The notes beneath the pieces are model-generated. The model searched no databases. It was not told the DNA's origin and saw only the letters and a program-made list of their open reading frames with translations. Positions 1 to 6,618 of a stretch of DNA of 31,538 bases are shown piece by piece (the first letter of the stretch is position 1; each line of letters begins with the position of its first letter). Source of the DNA: CBDUUP01 sp965370435 (GTDB lineage: Bacteria > Chloroflexota > Anaerolineae > Anaerolineales > UBA11579); NCBI GenBank assembly GCA_965370435.1, contig CBDUUP010000010.1, positions 1-31,538 on the forward strand, in the 5' to 3' direction. Made by a program: the position numbers and the translations under genes.

Positions 1-10
1 TACCTGGCCA

Positions 11-44
11 GATTAAAACTTGGTGAGTGTCACTAGGCCACCAA
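11..44 (-). terminator. Rho-independent terminator of the lipoprotein operon
   Basis: Read on the minus strand, TTGGTG (39-44) pairs with CACCAA (20-25). An inner AGTG/CACT stem lies at 26-34, and the hairpin is followed by GTTTTAATC. It sits about 40 bases past the lipoprotein stop codon, as expected for a terminator. The stem has a four-base bulge, so strength is uncertain. Confidence 0.5.
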
Positions 45-82
45 GAAAATAGAAGCGCCGGCGATTACTTGCGCCCCCTCAA

Positions 83-667
83 CTACACCCCTCCGCAATC
101 CACCGGCTGGAAAGACTGGAACAGGATTTCGAATATCGGCGACCAGTCAGGCCACTTTGCTTCAGGGGCTTGCGCAGCCAATTCATAGATCACGTCCTCC
201 GCGAGCATATCCCCCAGCAGAGTCTCAGGCCGCACGACCACCAGGATCATATATTTCTGCCCATCCACCACGAACTCCCCCCGGACCGCCGGAAGAGAAT
301 CGCCCAAAAAGTCTTGCACCCTGGTTGGCGTGAGCGTGAGGTCAACACTCTCTCCGGCGAGACTTTCGCTCAGGGCATACGCCAGTTCCTCCAGCGTCGC
401 TCCCTGCTCGTCATCCTCTCGCCGCCGGGCCTGGATGGAAACCTGCACGCCCTCCTCTTCTTCCGCCTCAAGGAAAACAAACCAACCGCTCCCCTCCAAA
501 CTCAATTCGAGCGGAACGCTCACCCTGAAAGCGCAGGCATCATACTCCGGCAGCCCCTCCAGCGGGGTATAGGTGGGGTCATACACCATAGTGGGCAACG
601 GCGTACCCGCCGGGGAACAGGACGCCAGAAAGAGGACCAGCAGCAGGATTGCATATCTTTTCTTCAT
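83..667 (-). CDS. Putative lipoprotein, 194 aa
   Basis: The function is not recognised. Starting at the ATG at 667, the protein opens with KKR, a hydrophobic stretch and the lipobox L-A-S-C with Cys at residue 17. This predicts export and lipid anchoring by the Lgt/LspA pathway. The rest is acidic and soluble, with no motif I can name. A longer reading frame begins at 754 but would put 29 non-signal-like residues ahead of the signal peptide, so 667 is chosen. The ATG overlaps the stop codon of the upstream membrane gene as ATGA, which points to one transcript and translational coupling. A role in the envelope together with that membrane protein is inferred from the coupling only. Confidence 0.8.
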   Translation of the reverse strand: MKKRYAILLLVLFLASCSPAGTPLPTMVYDPTYTPLEGLPEYDACAFRVSVPLELSLEGSGWFVFLEAEEEEGVQVSIQARRREDDEQGATLEELAYALSESLAGESVDLTLTPTRVQDFLGDSLPAVRGEFVVDGQKYMILVVVRPETLLGDMLAEDVIYELAAQAPEAKWPDWSPIFEILFQSFQPVDCGGV

Positions 668-1104
668 TGAACTTCGCCGCCCAACATGAATAACACCATC
701 ACGCTGCCCAATAAAAGATAGCTGGCCGAATTCGCTGCCAGAGACCCCAGCCATAGTTGCTTTCCGGCCAATTTATTCTCTTTCCGCAAAGCATTGATCC
801 CCATCAAAACCAATCCTTCGATCCCCGTGGAGAGAACCCAGGCGATCCCCAGGCCAACCAACATCCCCAGCAAGCTTTCGTTGACCAAGAAGAGCGACGG
901 AAGAGCTAACCCGATGAGGGCGGTGACCACGTTCATCAAGAACGCGTCCAGCAAGGCCACCCAGAACGACTTCCACTTGAGCGCTCGGAGCAGGACCGCC
1001 TCCACCAGCACGACGCCGGGAAAAAGGATAACCCCGATGATCCCCCCAATCATAACAAGCATCGGCCAAATCGCCAGGTCGAACAGCGCAAGAGATAAAG
1101 ACAT
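664..1104 (-). CDS. Small four-helix integral membrane protein, 146 aa
   Basis: The family is not recognised. The sequence has four hydrophobic segments, at roughly residues 6-38, 47-72, 78-104 and 117-142. They are separated by short loops with basic residues (LKWK, LRKENK), as in a polytopic inner-membrane protein. The ATG at 1104 is preferred over the in-frame TTG at 1110 because AAAGGATGG lies six bases before it. It is the first gene of a two-gene operon with the lipoprotein. A -10-like TATACT lies at 1138-1143 on the minus strand without a good -35 box. The gene diverges from the aldo/keto reductase operon across the origin-like region. Confidence 0.75.
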   Translation of the reverse strand: MSLSLALFDLAIWPMLVMIGGIIGVILFPGVVLVEAVLLRALKWKSFWVALLDAFLMNVVTALIGLALPSLFLVNESLLGMLVGLGIAWVLSTGIEGLVLMGINALRKENKLAGKQLWLGSLAANSASYLLLGSVMVLFMLGGEVQ

Positions 1105-1207
1105 CGGCAACCATCCTTTGGAATAAGTATCCCTAGTAGTATAGCAAAGAAAAAGACAACCAACAGGGGCATTTGTGCCTCAGTCTGGAGGGCAAATGTT
1201 GACGCCT

Positions 1208-1392
1208 AAACCTCCCGCAGGTTTTCTCTCCAAACGACTATCCTAGAAACCCTGGATTTCTCTTTCCCCATACCTGTTTCAGGCCAAACCTGCGGGAGGT
1301 TGCGGGGTTTATTACTTTTCTGGGGGGAGCGTCCATAATCTCTTTTAGTCGGCGAAGGCCGACTTCGTAGTTGTTGGTGCGACTTCAGTCGC
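1208..1392. repeat. Inverted repeat and two short hairpins in the long intergenic region
   Basis: AAACCTCCCGCAGGTT (1208-1223) recurs inverted as AACCTGCGGGAGGTT (1287-1301), enclosing about 60 bases. Two compact palindromes follow: GTCGGC-gaag-GCCGAC (1348-1363) and GCGACT-tc-AGTCGC (1379-1392). No open reading frame with a credible ribosome-binding site is visible. These look like extragenic palindromic repeats; their function is unknown. Confidence 0.6.
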
Positions 1393-1488
1393 TGTGTCAC
1401 CCCAACTGAAAGGCCTCTCTTGCAACTCGACCACTTGAAGATTGCGTATCTCCTTGACCCCTTTTAATGACCACCTTCGTTTTGTACG

Positions 1489-1845
1489 AGCTAATTATTT
1501 ATCCTTTATAGTATTATTTAATGATTATTAGTAATAGTAGTAGGGCCTGTGGAAAGTGGGGATAAGAACAAACAGAAGTGACTCTTAGGTAGATATGGGA
1601 GGCCCTTAGAAACCATAGCGTCCATGTGGTGGTTTTCGGCCCGCACGTTATCCCCAGGTGAGTTGCGGATACTTTGTTGAGAAAAAAAACCCTTTTCCCC
1701 CAAAAACAGCCTTTGCAGATATGTGGCGGGTCGTACATGCCACCCCCCATATGTGGGGGTACGCCTTTTGCAACCCTGTGGAGAAATAGGAGGTTTTCTC
1801 CCCAGTTCACACCCTTTATCCACAGTTTTTGGCAGGTTATCCACA
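1489..1845. other. Candidate replication origin (oriC-like DnaA-box, DnaA-trio and AT-rich cluster)
   Basis: An AT-rich stretch (about 1489-1528) runs into TAG TAA TAG TAG TAG (1529-1543). Then come GGCC (1544-1547) and two directly abutting inverted nonamers: TGTGGAAAG (1548-1556, two mismatches to the DnaA box) and TGGGGATAA (1557-1565, one mismatch). Further right are TTATCCCCA (1648-1656), TGTGGAGAA (1777-1785, inverted, one mismatch) and two perfect TTATCCACA boxes (1816-1824, 1837-1845). The order DnaA boxes, GC-rich spacer, 3'-GAT-5' trios, AT-rich DNA is the known basal unwinding architecture of bacterial oriC. Genes diverge from this point. Against it, neither dnaA nor dnaN is in the window. 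It could instead be a DnaA-titration site or an inactive origin. Confidence 0.55.
1743..1759. repeat. CCCCCCATATGTGGGGG near-palindrome
   Basis: A near-palindrome centred on CATATG lies between the DnaA-box-like sites. A related perfect 16-bp palindrome, CCCCCATATATGGGGG, is at 1886-1901, and a third partial copy (ATATGTGGCGGG) is near 1720. The repetition of one motif across the origin-like region suggests binding sites for a dimeric protein. The protein is unknown. Confidence 0.5.
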
Positions 1846-1885
1846 AAACAGGGGTTCTATGAAAGAAATGCTGGAATCCTCTCTC

Positions 1886-1901
1886 CCCCCATATATGGGG
1901 G
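1886..1901. repeat. Perfect 16-bp palindrome CCCCCATATATGGGGG
   Basis: The sequence is identical to its reverse complement. It lies between the last perfect DnaA box and the promoter of the aldo/keto reductase operon, and it resembles the palindrome at 1743-1759. It may be a regulator site for the origin-like region or for the promoter 20 bases downstream. Confidence 0.5.
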
Positions 1902-1921
1902 CTGGATTGACGGAAAAAGGC

Positions 1922-1950
1922 TTGACAAAGCGATGCTGTTAGGCTACAAT
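1922..1950 (+). promoter_or_regulatory. Sigma-70-type promoter of the aldo/keto reductase operon
   Basis: TTGACA (1922-1927) and TACAAT (1945-1950) are separated by exactly 17 bases, which is close to the consensus for housekeeping sigma factors. Transcription should begin near 1957, inside the palindromic operator, and the first gene starts 51 bases further on. Confidence 0.8.
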
Positions 1951-1953
1951 CTA

Positions 1954-1990
1954 AGTTAGATATACGTCTAACGTATATGGTTATCTAACT
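1954..1990. promoter_or_regulatory. Layered palindromic operator at the transcription start
   Basis: AGTTAGATA (1954-1962) is repeated inverted as TATCTAACT (1982-1990). Inside it, GTTAGA/TCTAAC (1955-1960/1967-1972) and TATACGT/ACGTATA (1961-1967/1971-1977) also pair. The element covers the expected +1 region, so a bound dimeric repressor would block initiation. The regulator is not identifiable from the site. Confidence 0.65.
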
Positions 1991-2007
1991 AAAGAGGAGC
2001 CATCCCC

Positions 2008-2985
2008 ATGAAATACCGCAATCTAGGCCGCACCGGAGTCAAGGTCAGCGAACTTTGCCTGGGGACCATGAACTTCGGCTACCGCACCAGCGAGGCCGAC
2101 ACCCAGAAGATCGTTGACCGGGCCATCGAAGCGGGGATCAATTTCATAGACACCGCCAACTTCTACGGCCAGCCCCTCAACGACGGTACTGGTCAGGGGA
2201 CCACCGAGAAGATCCTGGGCAAGGTCCTGAAAGGCAAGCGCGGCCGCATCGTGCTGGCGACCAAGGGATTCGCCCTCATGGACGCCAGCGATCCCAACGC
2301 CCGGGGCAACAGCCGCCGCCATCTCATCCAGGCCTGCGAAGACTCCCTCCGCCGTCTGGATACCGACCACGTTGACCTCTACCAGCTCCACCGCCCCCAT
2401 CCAGACGTTCCCATTGACGAAACCCTGCGCGCCCTCGACGATCTGGTCCGCTCCGGCAAGGTGCGCTATATCGGCACCAGCCGATTCGACGCCTGGCGGA
2501 TCATGGAGGGCTTGTCGGTTTCCAAAGAATTGGGCCTCAACCGCTTCGTCACCGAGCAGCCCAAGTATAACCTCATCAACCGGGGCATCGAGCGGGAAGT
2601 GGTCCCTATGGCCCTGTCTCACCAGATCGCCCTGCTCCCCTACTCCCCCCTGGCGGGCGGCATCCTGACCGGCAAATACCGCCGCGGGGAAGACTACCCC
2701 GAAGGCTCCCGCTTTGTGGACGAGGCCTGGGGAGACTGGGCCACCGGCTTCATGCACGACCAGGTCTACGAGGTCCTCGACCTGCTGGCGGAGATGGCCC
2801 AAGAGAAGGGCTGCACCGTGAGCCAACTCTCCCTGGCCTGGGCGCTGCATCAGCCCGGCGTCACCAGCCCCATCATCGGCCCCCGCACCCTGGAGCACCT
2901 GGAAGACAACCTCGGCGCGGTCGAAGTCGAGATCACCGATGAAGACCGCCAACGTCTTGACGCTGTCGCCCCGACGCCTGAGTGA
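2008..2985 (+). CDS. Aldo/keto reductase, 325 aa (AKR-1)
   Basis: This is an NADPH-dependent oxidoreductase of the aldo/keto reductase TIM-barrel superfamily, which interconverts carbonyls and alcohols; its substrate cannot be read from the sequence. The family N-terminus (YRNLGRTGVKVSELCLGTM) is present. The catalytic tetrad is intact: Asp48 and Tyr53 in FIDTANFYG, Lys86 in ATKG and His128 in LYQLH. The C-terminal IIGPRTLEHLEDNL segment fits the cofactor-binding end. Length is normal. The ATG follows AAAGAGGAG by about eight bases. It is the first gene behind the strong promoter and operator, and the next gene starts 25 bases after its stop. Confidence 0.95.
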   Translation: MKYRNLGRTGVKVSELCLGTMNFGYRTSEADTQKIVDRAIEAGINFIDTANFYGQPLNDGTGQGTTEKILGKVLKGKRGRIVLATKGFALMDASDPNARGNSRRHLIQACEDSLRRLDTDHVDLYQLHRPHPDVPIDETLRALDDLVRSGKVRYIGTSRFDAWRIMEGLSVSKELGLNRFVTEQPKYNLINRGIEREVVPMALSHQIALLPYSPLAGGILTGKYRRGEDYPEGSRFVDEAWGDWATGFMHDQVYEVLDLLAEMAQEKGCTVSQLSLAWALHQPGVTSPIIGPRTLEHLEDNLGAVEVEITDEDRQRLDAVAPTPE

Positions 2986-3010
2986 GAGGTAAGAAGATAG
3001 GATAAAGATT

Positions 3011-3886
3011 ATGAAAGTCGAAACATACGAAGTGTTCAACCCCGAAGCAAAAGTCGAGATCAATCCTGTACAGAGCATCAAGATGGCCTTTTTCAGGACC
3101 GATCAGAACCTCCGGCACATCGGAGAGATCAAACCCGAGATAATGGATGATTACCTCGCCGCCTTGAAGAAGCGGCTGGCCGAGGAGCTTGCCGACTTCA
3201 CCATAGATGTCTCCGCCTTTGACCTGGACGAAATGACCGGCGACCTGAGGGCTTTGAAAGATCAGCCCGACCTGGTCGAACTAGTCCTGCGCTATGTGAG
3301 CGTACAACTCGACCTGCCCGGCGATTACCAGCCCGGGCCGGAGAAGATCGAAGTCACCAGCCTGACTCGATTCAAGTCTTTCACCCGGCTGTCCTATCAC
3401 CGGATCAAGGCCTGCGCCGACGTGCTGGGCGACGAGCAGGGCATCCAATTATGGAAGGCCGCTATACTCCGTCGGGTGGAAGAAGAACGGGTCAAAGTCG
3501 TCAAGGACAAACAAGAGAGACTCGAAAAGGGCGAAGAGGAACAGCCTTTGACCGAAGTCAGGGAGGGGGCCATAAACAATTGGACCAGGATCGGCCTGGC
3601 CGATTTCACCGCCGCGTTTTTAGACGACCACAAAGTATTGTACCGCTTTGACCGCTGCCTGGTCCCGGAGTCCCTCAAGGATTTTGAGGATCCCGACTTC
3701 GCCTATCTTTGCTCCTGCTTCTATGGGGACTCCCAGGGCTACAACCAGGAAAAGACCATCCACATGCGAAGGACCCAGACCCTCCATCACGGCGCTTTTT
3801 GCGACGAGTTTTACTGGGACTCCCGCGTCTATGATAACCCCGAGCAGCCCTCCCTGGAGTTCACCCAGAATCTGGGCGTAGACTGA
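3011..3886 (+). CDS. ATC-hydrolase-like protein, paralogue 1, 291 aa
   Basis: The C-terminal half resembles the L-2-amino-thiazoline-4-carboxylic acid hydrolase family. A buried FDRC segment is followed by a conserved aromatic/cysteine segment (YLCSCFYGD) and a closing T-L-x-x-G-x-F-C-D-E-F-x-W motif at about residues 250-264. The family opens thiazoline rings in L-cysteine synthesis, but many members have no proven substrate. The N-terminal 150 residues carry a LKKRLAEE helix and a second helical block (ADVLGDEQGIQLWK) shared with the next gene. The start follows a weak TAGGA motif. It is probably co-transcribed with AKR-1. A cofactor-free hydrolase acting on the AKR substrate or product is inference. 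Confidence 0.65.
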   Translation: MKVETYEVFNPEAKVEINPVQSIKMAFFRTDQNLRHIGEIKPEIMDDYLAALKKRLAEELADFTIDVSAFDLDEMTGDLRALKDQPDLVELVLRYVSVQLDLPGDYQPGPEKIEVTSLTRFKSFTRLSYHRIKACADVLGDEQGIQLWKAAILRRVEEERVKVVKDKQERLEKGEEEQPLTEVREGAINNWTRIGLADFTAAFLDDHKVLYRFDRCLVPESLKDFEDPDFAYLCSCFYGDSQGYNQEKTIHMRRTQTLHHGAFCDEFYWDSRVYDNPEQPSLEFTQNLGVD

Positions 3887-3908
3887 ATCTAAATACAAAG
3901 GATTTACC

Positions 3909-4751
3909 ATGAGAATAGAGACCTACAAGAATTACAACCCAAAAGTGAAGCGCATGACCCAGCCGAAGGCGATCATCCTCGAGGTGTTCGGGAAGATGGA
4001 CTACACTCTCAAGTATCTGGAAAAGATGCGACCCCAAGTGTATGACGAGTACGTCGCCGCCTTCAAAAAGCGGCTGGCTGACGAAGTCGGCGACTTCAGC
4101 TTTGACGCCAACCGGTTTGATCTCAGCGAAGCCCGCGAAGGCTACGGCCCCCTGAACGACCTCCTCGACGTGCAGGACTTGATCGTCCAGGTGGTCGCCA
4201 AATATCTGCCCCTCCCCGCCGAGTACGTTCCTGATGAAGAAGAGATCGAAGTGGTGGTATTGGAAGAAATGAAGGCCACGTTTCTAGTCCCCTATCTTCG
4301 AGTCAAAGCCTTTACCGACGTTCTGGGGAGAGAGGAAGGCATCCAATTGTGGAAAGACCTGGTCATCCAGATCATTGATGACGAGATGGACGACATCGAA
4401 GAGCGGCCCCCCATGCCGGAGTTCATCGAACTATCCATCAAAGGCTTTGCCGAGGGCAACGCCTCTGATTTCACCGCCGTGGTGTATGACGATCACAAAA
4501 TGCTCCTCAAGTTCGACCGCTGCATCGTCCACGAAGCCTTCACATACCTCAACGACCCTGAAATCGTCTTTCTGTCCTACTGCTGGACCGGAAACGTGGA
4601 AGACGAACGCACCACCAATATCCGCCGCCGCAGGCGCAGCGAGTCCCTCCACCTGGGAGAATTTTGCGACGAGTTCTTCTGGGATAACGACGTCCACCCA
4701 GACGCCGAACACCCCTCCCTGGAATTCATGCGCGGGCTGGGCAAAGAGTGA
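3909..4751 (+). CDS. ATC-hydrolase-like protein, paralogue 2, 280 aa
   Basis: This is a tandem paralogue of the preceding gene. Both share the opening K/R-x-E-T-Y-x-x-[FY]-N-P, the A-x-KKRLA helix, D-V-L-G-x-E-x-GIQLWK near residue 140, FDRC, and the C-terminal LHxGxFCDEFxWD followed by PSLEF. The shared residues include the FDRC and FCDEF cysteines likely to matter structurally or catalytically. The ATG is preceded by AAAGGAT at six bases. The 22-base gap behind its paralogue indicates one operon. The two copies may form a heterodimer or act on related substrates; neither can be shown from sequence alone. Confidence 0.65.
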   Translation: MRIETYKNYNPKVKRMTQPKAIILEVFGKMDYTLKYLEKMRPQVYDEYVAAFKKRLADEVGDFSFDANRFDLSEAREGYGPLNDLLDVQDLIVQVVAKYLPLPAEYVPDEEEIEVVVLEEMKATFLVPYLRVKAFTDVLGREEGIQLWKDLVIQIIDDEMDDIEERPPMPEFIELSIKGFAEGNASDFTAVVYDDHKMLLKFDRCIVHEAFTYLNDPEIVFLSYCWTGNVEDERTTNIRRRRRSESLHLGEFCDEFFWDNDVHPDAEHPSLEFMRGLGKE

Positions 4752-4806
4752 GCGCCTATCGAGGACGCTGGCGAAGATATTGTTTAGATAGAAAGGAGAA
4801 ATAATC

Positions 4807-5865
4807 ATGCGCTACAAACTACTCGGAAAAAGCGGCCTGCGGGTCTCGGAACTCTGCCTGGGGACCATGACCTTCGGCGAGGACTGGGGCTGGGGCGCCT
4901 CCAAAGAGGAGGCCCAGAAGCAGTTCGATACCTTTGCTGAGGCGGGCGGCAACTTCATCGACACCTCCGTCAACTACACCAACGGAACCAGCGAGAAATT
5001 CCTGGGCGAGTTCACCCAGGCCGACCGGGACCATTTCGTCATCGCCACCAAGTACACCCTCACCGCCGATAATCAGACCGATCCCAACCAGGGCGGCAAC
5101 AGCCGCAAGAACCTGCGCCACTCGGTCGAGCGCAGCCTGAAACGCCTCCAGACCGATTTCATAGACCTGCTCTACCTGCACATGTGGGACTTCATGACCC
5201 CGGTCGAGGAAGTGCTGCGCGGCCTGGACGACCTGATCCGCCAGGGCAAGGTGAACTACATCGCCATCTCCGACACCCCCGCCTGGATCGTCGCCGAGGC
5301 CAACGCCCGCGCCGAGTTGATGGGCTGGTCCCGCTTCGTGGGCTTGCAAGTCCCCTACTCGCTCCGCCGCCGCTCGGTCGAACGCGCCGAACTGCCCATG
5401 GCCAAGCACTGGGACATGGCGGTGATGCCCTTCGGCCTGCTCAACAGCGGCACCCTGACCGGCAAATACACCAAAGACAACCAAGACCCCAAGCGCATCG
5501 CCAACCTGGAAGAGCTTCCCGAAGACCTGCAGGCCCTGGTCAATGAAGTCCAGGCCGTCGCCGACGAAGTAGAACGCTCGCCTTCCCAGGTCGCCATCAA
5601 CTGGGTGCGCCAGCAGCAGCCCCGCGCCCTGATCGTCCCCATCCTGGGCGCCCGGACCGCCGCCCAGCTTGAGGACAGCATGGCCTGCCTGGAATGGACC
5701 CTCTCCGAGGAGCAGCTCAACAAACTGGACGAGGCCAGCAAGATTGACTACGGTTTTCCCCTGGTCTGGCTGGATGGAGCCACCCCCTATATCTTCGGCG
5801 CCACGCTGAACCAGATCGACACCCACCGGAATTTCCCCCTTTCCATTCCCCCGGCCAACTCGTAA
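4807..5865 (+). CDS. Aldo/keto reductase, 352 aa (AKR-2)
   Basis: A second aldo/keto reductase of the operon, opening RYKLLGKSGLRVSELCLGTM. The tetrad is complete: Asp52 and Tyr57 in FIDTSVNYT, Lys82 in ATKY and His125 in LLYLH. A canonical AAAGGAGAAA ribosome-binding site lies eight bases ahead of the ATG. The protein differs clearly from AKR-1 in the loop after the first strand (EDWGWGASKEEAQ) and has about 25 extra C-terminal residues, so it is a divergent paralogue. It likely has a different carbonyl substrate. Bracketing of the two ATC-hydrolase-like genes by two AKRs suggests consecutive steps. Confidence 0.95.
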   Translation: MRYKLLGKSGLRVSELCLGTMTFGEDWGWGASKEEAQKQFDTFAEAGGNFIDTSVNYTNGTSEKFLGEFTQADRDHFVIATKYTLTADNQTDPNQGGNSRKNLRHSVERSLKRLQTDFIDLLYLHMWDFMTPVEEVLRGLDDLIRQGKVNYIAISDTPAWIVAEANARAELMGWSRFVGLQVPYSLRRRSVERAELPMAKHWDMAVMPFGLLNSGTLTGKYTKDNQDPKRIANLEELPEDLQALVNEVQAVADEVERSPSQVAINWVRQQQPRALIVPILGARTAAQLEDSMACLEWTLSEEQLNKLDEASKIDYGFPLVWLDGATPYIFGATLNQIDTHRNFPLSIPPANS

Positions 5866-5879
5866 CTTGACCGAGAGAG

Positions 5880-5923
5880 ACCTGACAGGTTTCAGACGAC
5901 CGAAGGTCGTAAACCTGTCAGGT
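5880..5923. repeat. REP-like nested palindrome, copy 1
   Basis: ACCTGACAGGT (5880-5890) and ACCTGTCAGGT (5913-5923) flank an inner hairpin ACGACC-gaa-GGTCGT (5896-5910). Each outer arm is itself nearly palindromic, so the unit can fold as a cruciform. Related copies lie near 12290, 23140 and 29350. This one sits inside the operon between AKR-2 and the cupin gene, where it could act as an mRNA processing or attenuation hairpin. Confidence 0.75.
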
Positions 5924-5955
5924 CTGCCCCGTGAGAGCCAAAGAGAAACCTTGAC

Positions 5956-6327
5956 ATGACCCCAGAGAAATCAACCTTCTTCCCCCAACCGGCCGAACGC
6001 CCTCATCTCACCCAGATGCCCGGCCTGGAGACCACCATCCTCACCGGACTGAATGGCGAGAAGATGATGATGGCCCTCAACGCCACCCTGCCCGGCCACA
6101 CCGTCCCCATGCACTCGCATCCGCATGAACAGATCGGCATGGTCCACGCCGGGAAGGCCACCCTCCGCATCGGCGATGAGGAGCGGGTGGTGGAGAAAGG
6201 CGATTTCTACAACATCCCCGCCAACGTGCTGCATGGCGACACTTGTATTGGTGACCAGCCCTTCGTGATGCTGGACATCTTCTATCCGGTGCGCGAAGAC
6301 TTTATCGAGAAGTTACTTGAGGACTAA
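5956..6327 (+). CDS. Single-domain cupin, 123 aa
   Basis: A small beta-barrel cupin. Motif 1 supplies His53, His55 and Glu58 (G-x5-H-S-H-P-H-E), and motif 2 supplies His93 after G-D-x5-P-x-N-V-L-H, the usual metal-binding set. Such proteins act as metal-dependent dioxygenases, isomerases or ligand sensors; which applies here is not visible. The length is that of a minimal cupin, and no DNA-binding domain is attached. The ribosome-binding site is weak (AAAGAGAAA), so translation may depend on upstream genes. It follows AKR-2 after a REP-like palindrome and is probably the same transcription unit. Confidence 0.85.
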   Translation: MTPEKSTFFPQPAERPHLTQMPGLETTILTGLNGEKMMMALNATLPGHTVPMHSHPHEQIGMVHAGKATLRIGDEERVVEKGDFYNIPANVLHGDTCIGDQPFVMLDIFYPVREDFIEKLLED

Positions 6328-6333
6328 AGAGAG

Positions 6334-6543
6334 ATGCCAACTAGAAAATTGCACAAGATTTTATCCCACTCCACGCGATGGATCGGCCTGTTGCATGCCC
6401 GGGAACTGCATACCCTCCTCCTGGGCAAAACCTCGCCCAGCGAAGAAGCCCCCGCCCCATCTGAAGAAGAGGAAGTAGCGATAGAAGAGCCTCCGAAACC
6501 GGATACCTCCACACCCACCTACCATCACGTCGATATCTTCTAA
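6334..6543 (+). CDS. Small hypothetical protein, 69 aa
   Basis: The frame opens six bases after the cupin stop and is preceded by a weak AAAGAGAG. The product has a basic, amphipathic first 30 residues (KLHKILSHSTRW), then a strongly acidic, proline-rich segment and a histidine-containing end. It has no recognisable domain or signal peptide. Close spacing to the cupin supports expression. The low complexity and weak ribosome-binding site leave it uncertain. Confidence 0.4.
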   Translation: MPTRKLHKILSHSTRWIGLLHARELHTLLLGKTSPSEEAPAPSEEEEVAIEEPPKPDTSTPTYHHVDIF

Positions 6544-6581
6544 CTATCCAACTACCCAACTACCTAACTATCTAACTATCT
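6542..6581. repeat. 8-bp tandem array AACTAYCY, five units
   Basis: AACTATCC, AACTACCC, AACTACCT, AACTATCT and AACTATCT follow each other without gaps. The array begins at the end of the small ORF and ends 37 bases before the MFS start codon. It belongs to the class of short tandem arrays seen before several genes in this window. Confidence 0.85.
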
Positions 6582-6618
6582 TATTGGTGAACTTTTACTG
6601 GAATAGAGAAACTTACCA

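Noticed and set aside
1514..1959. Open frames of 60-110 codons across the origin-like region on both strands
   Set aside because: They overlap DnaA-box-like sites and palindromes, have no ribosome-binding sites and encode low-complexity, Cys/Pro-rich peptides.
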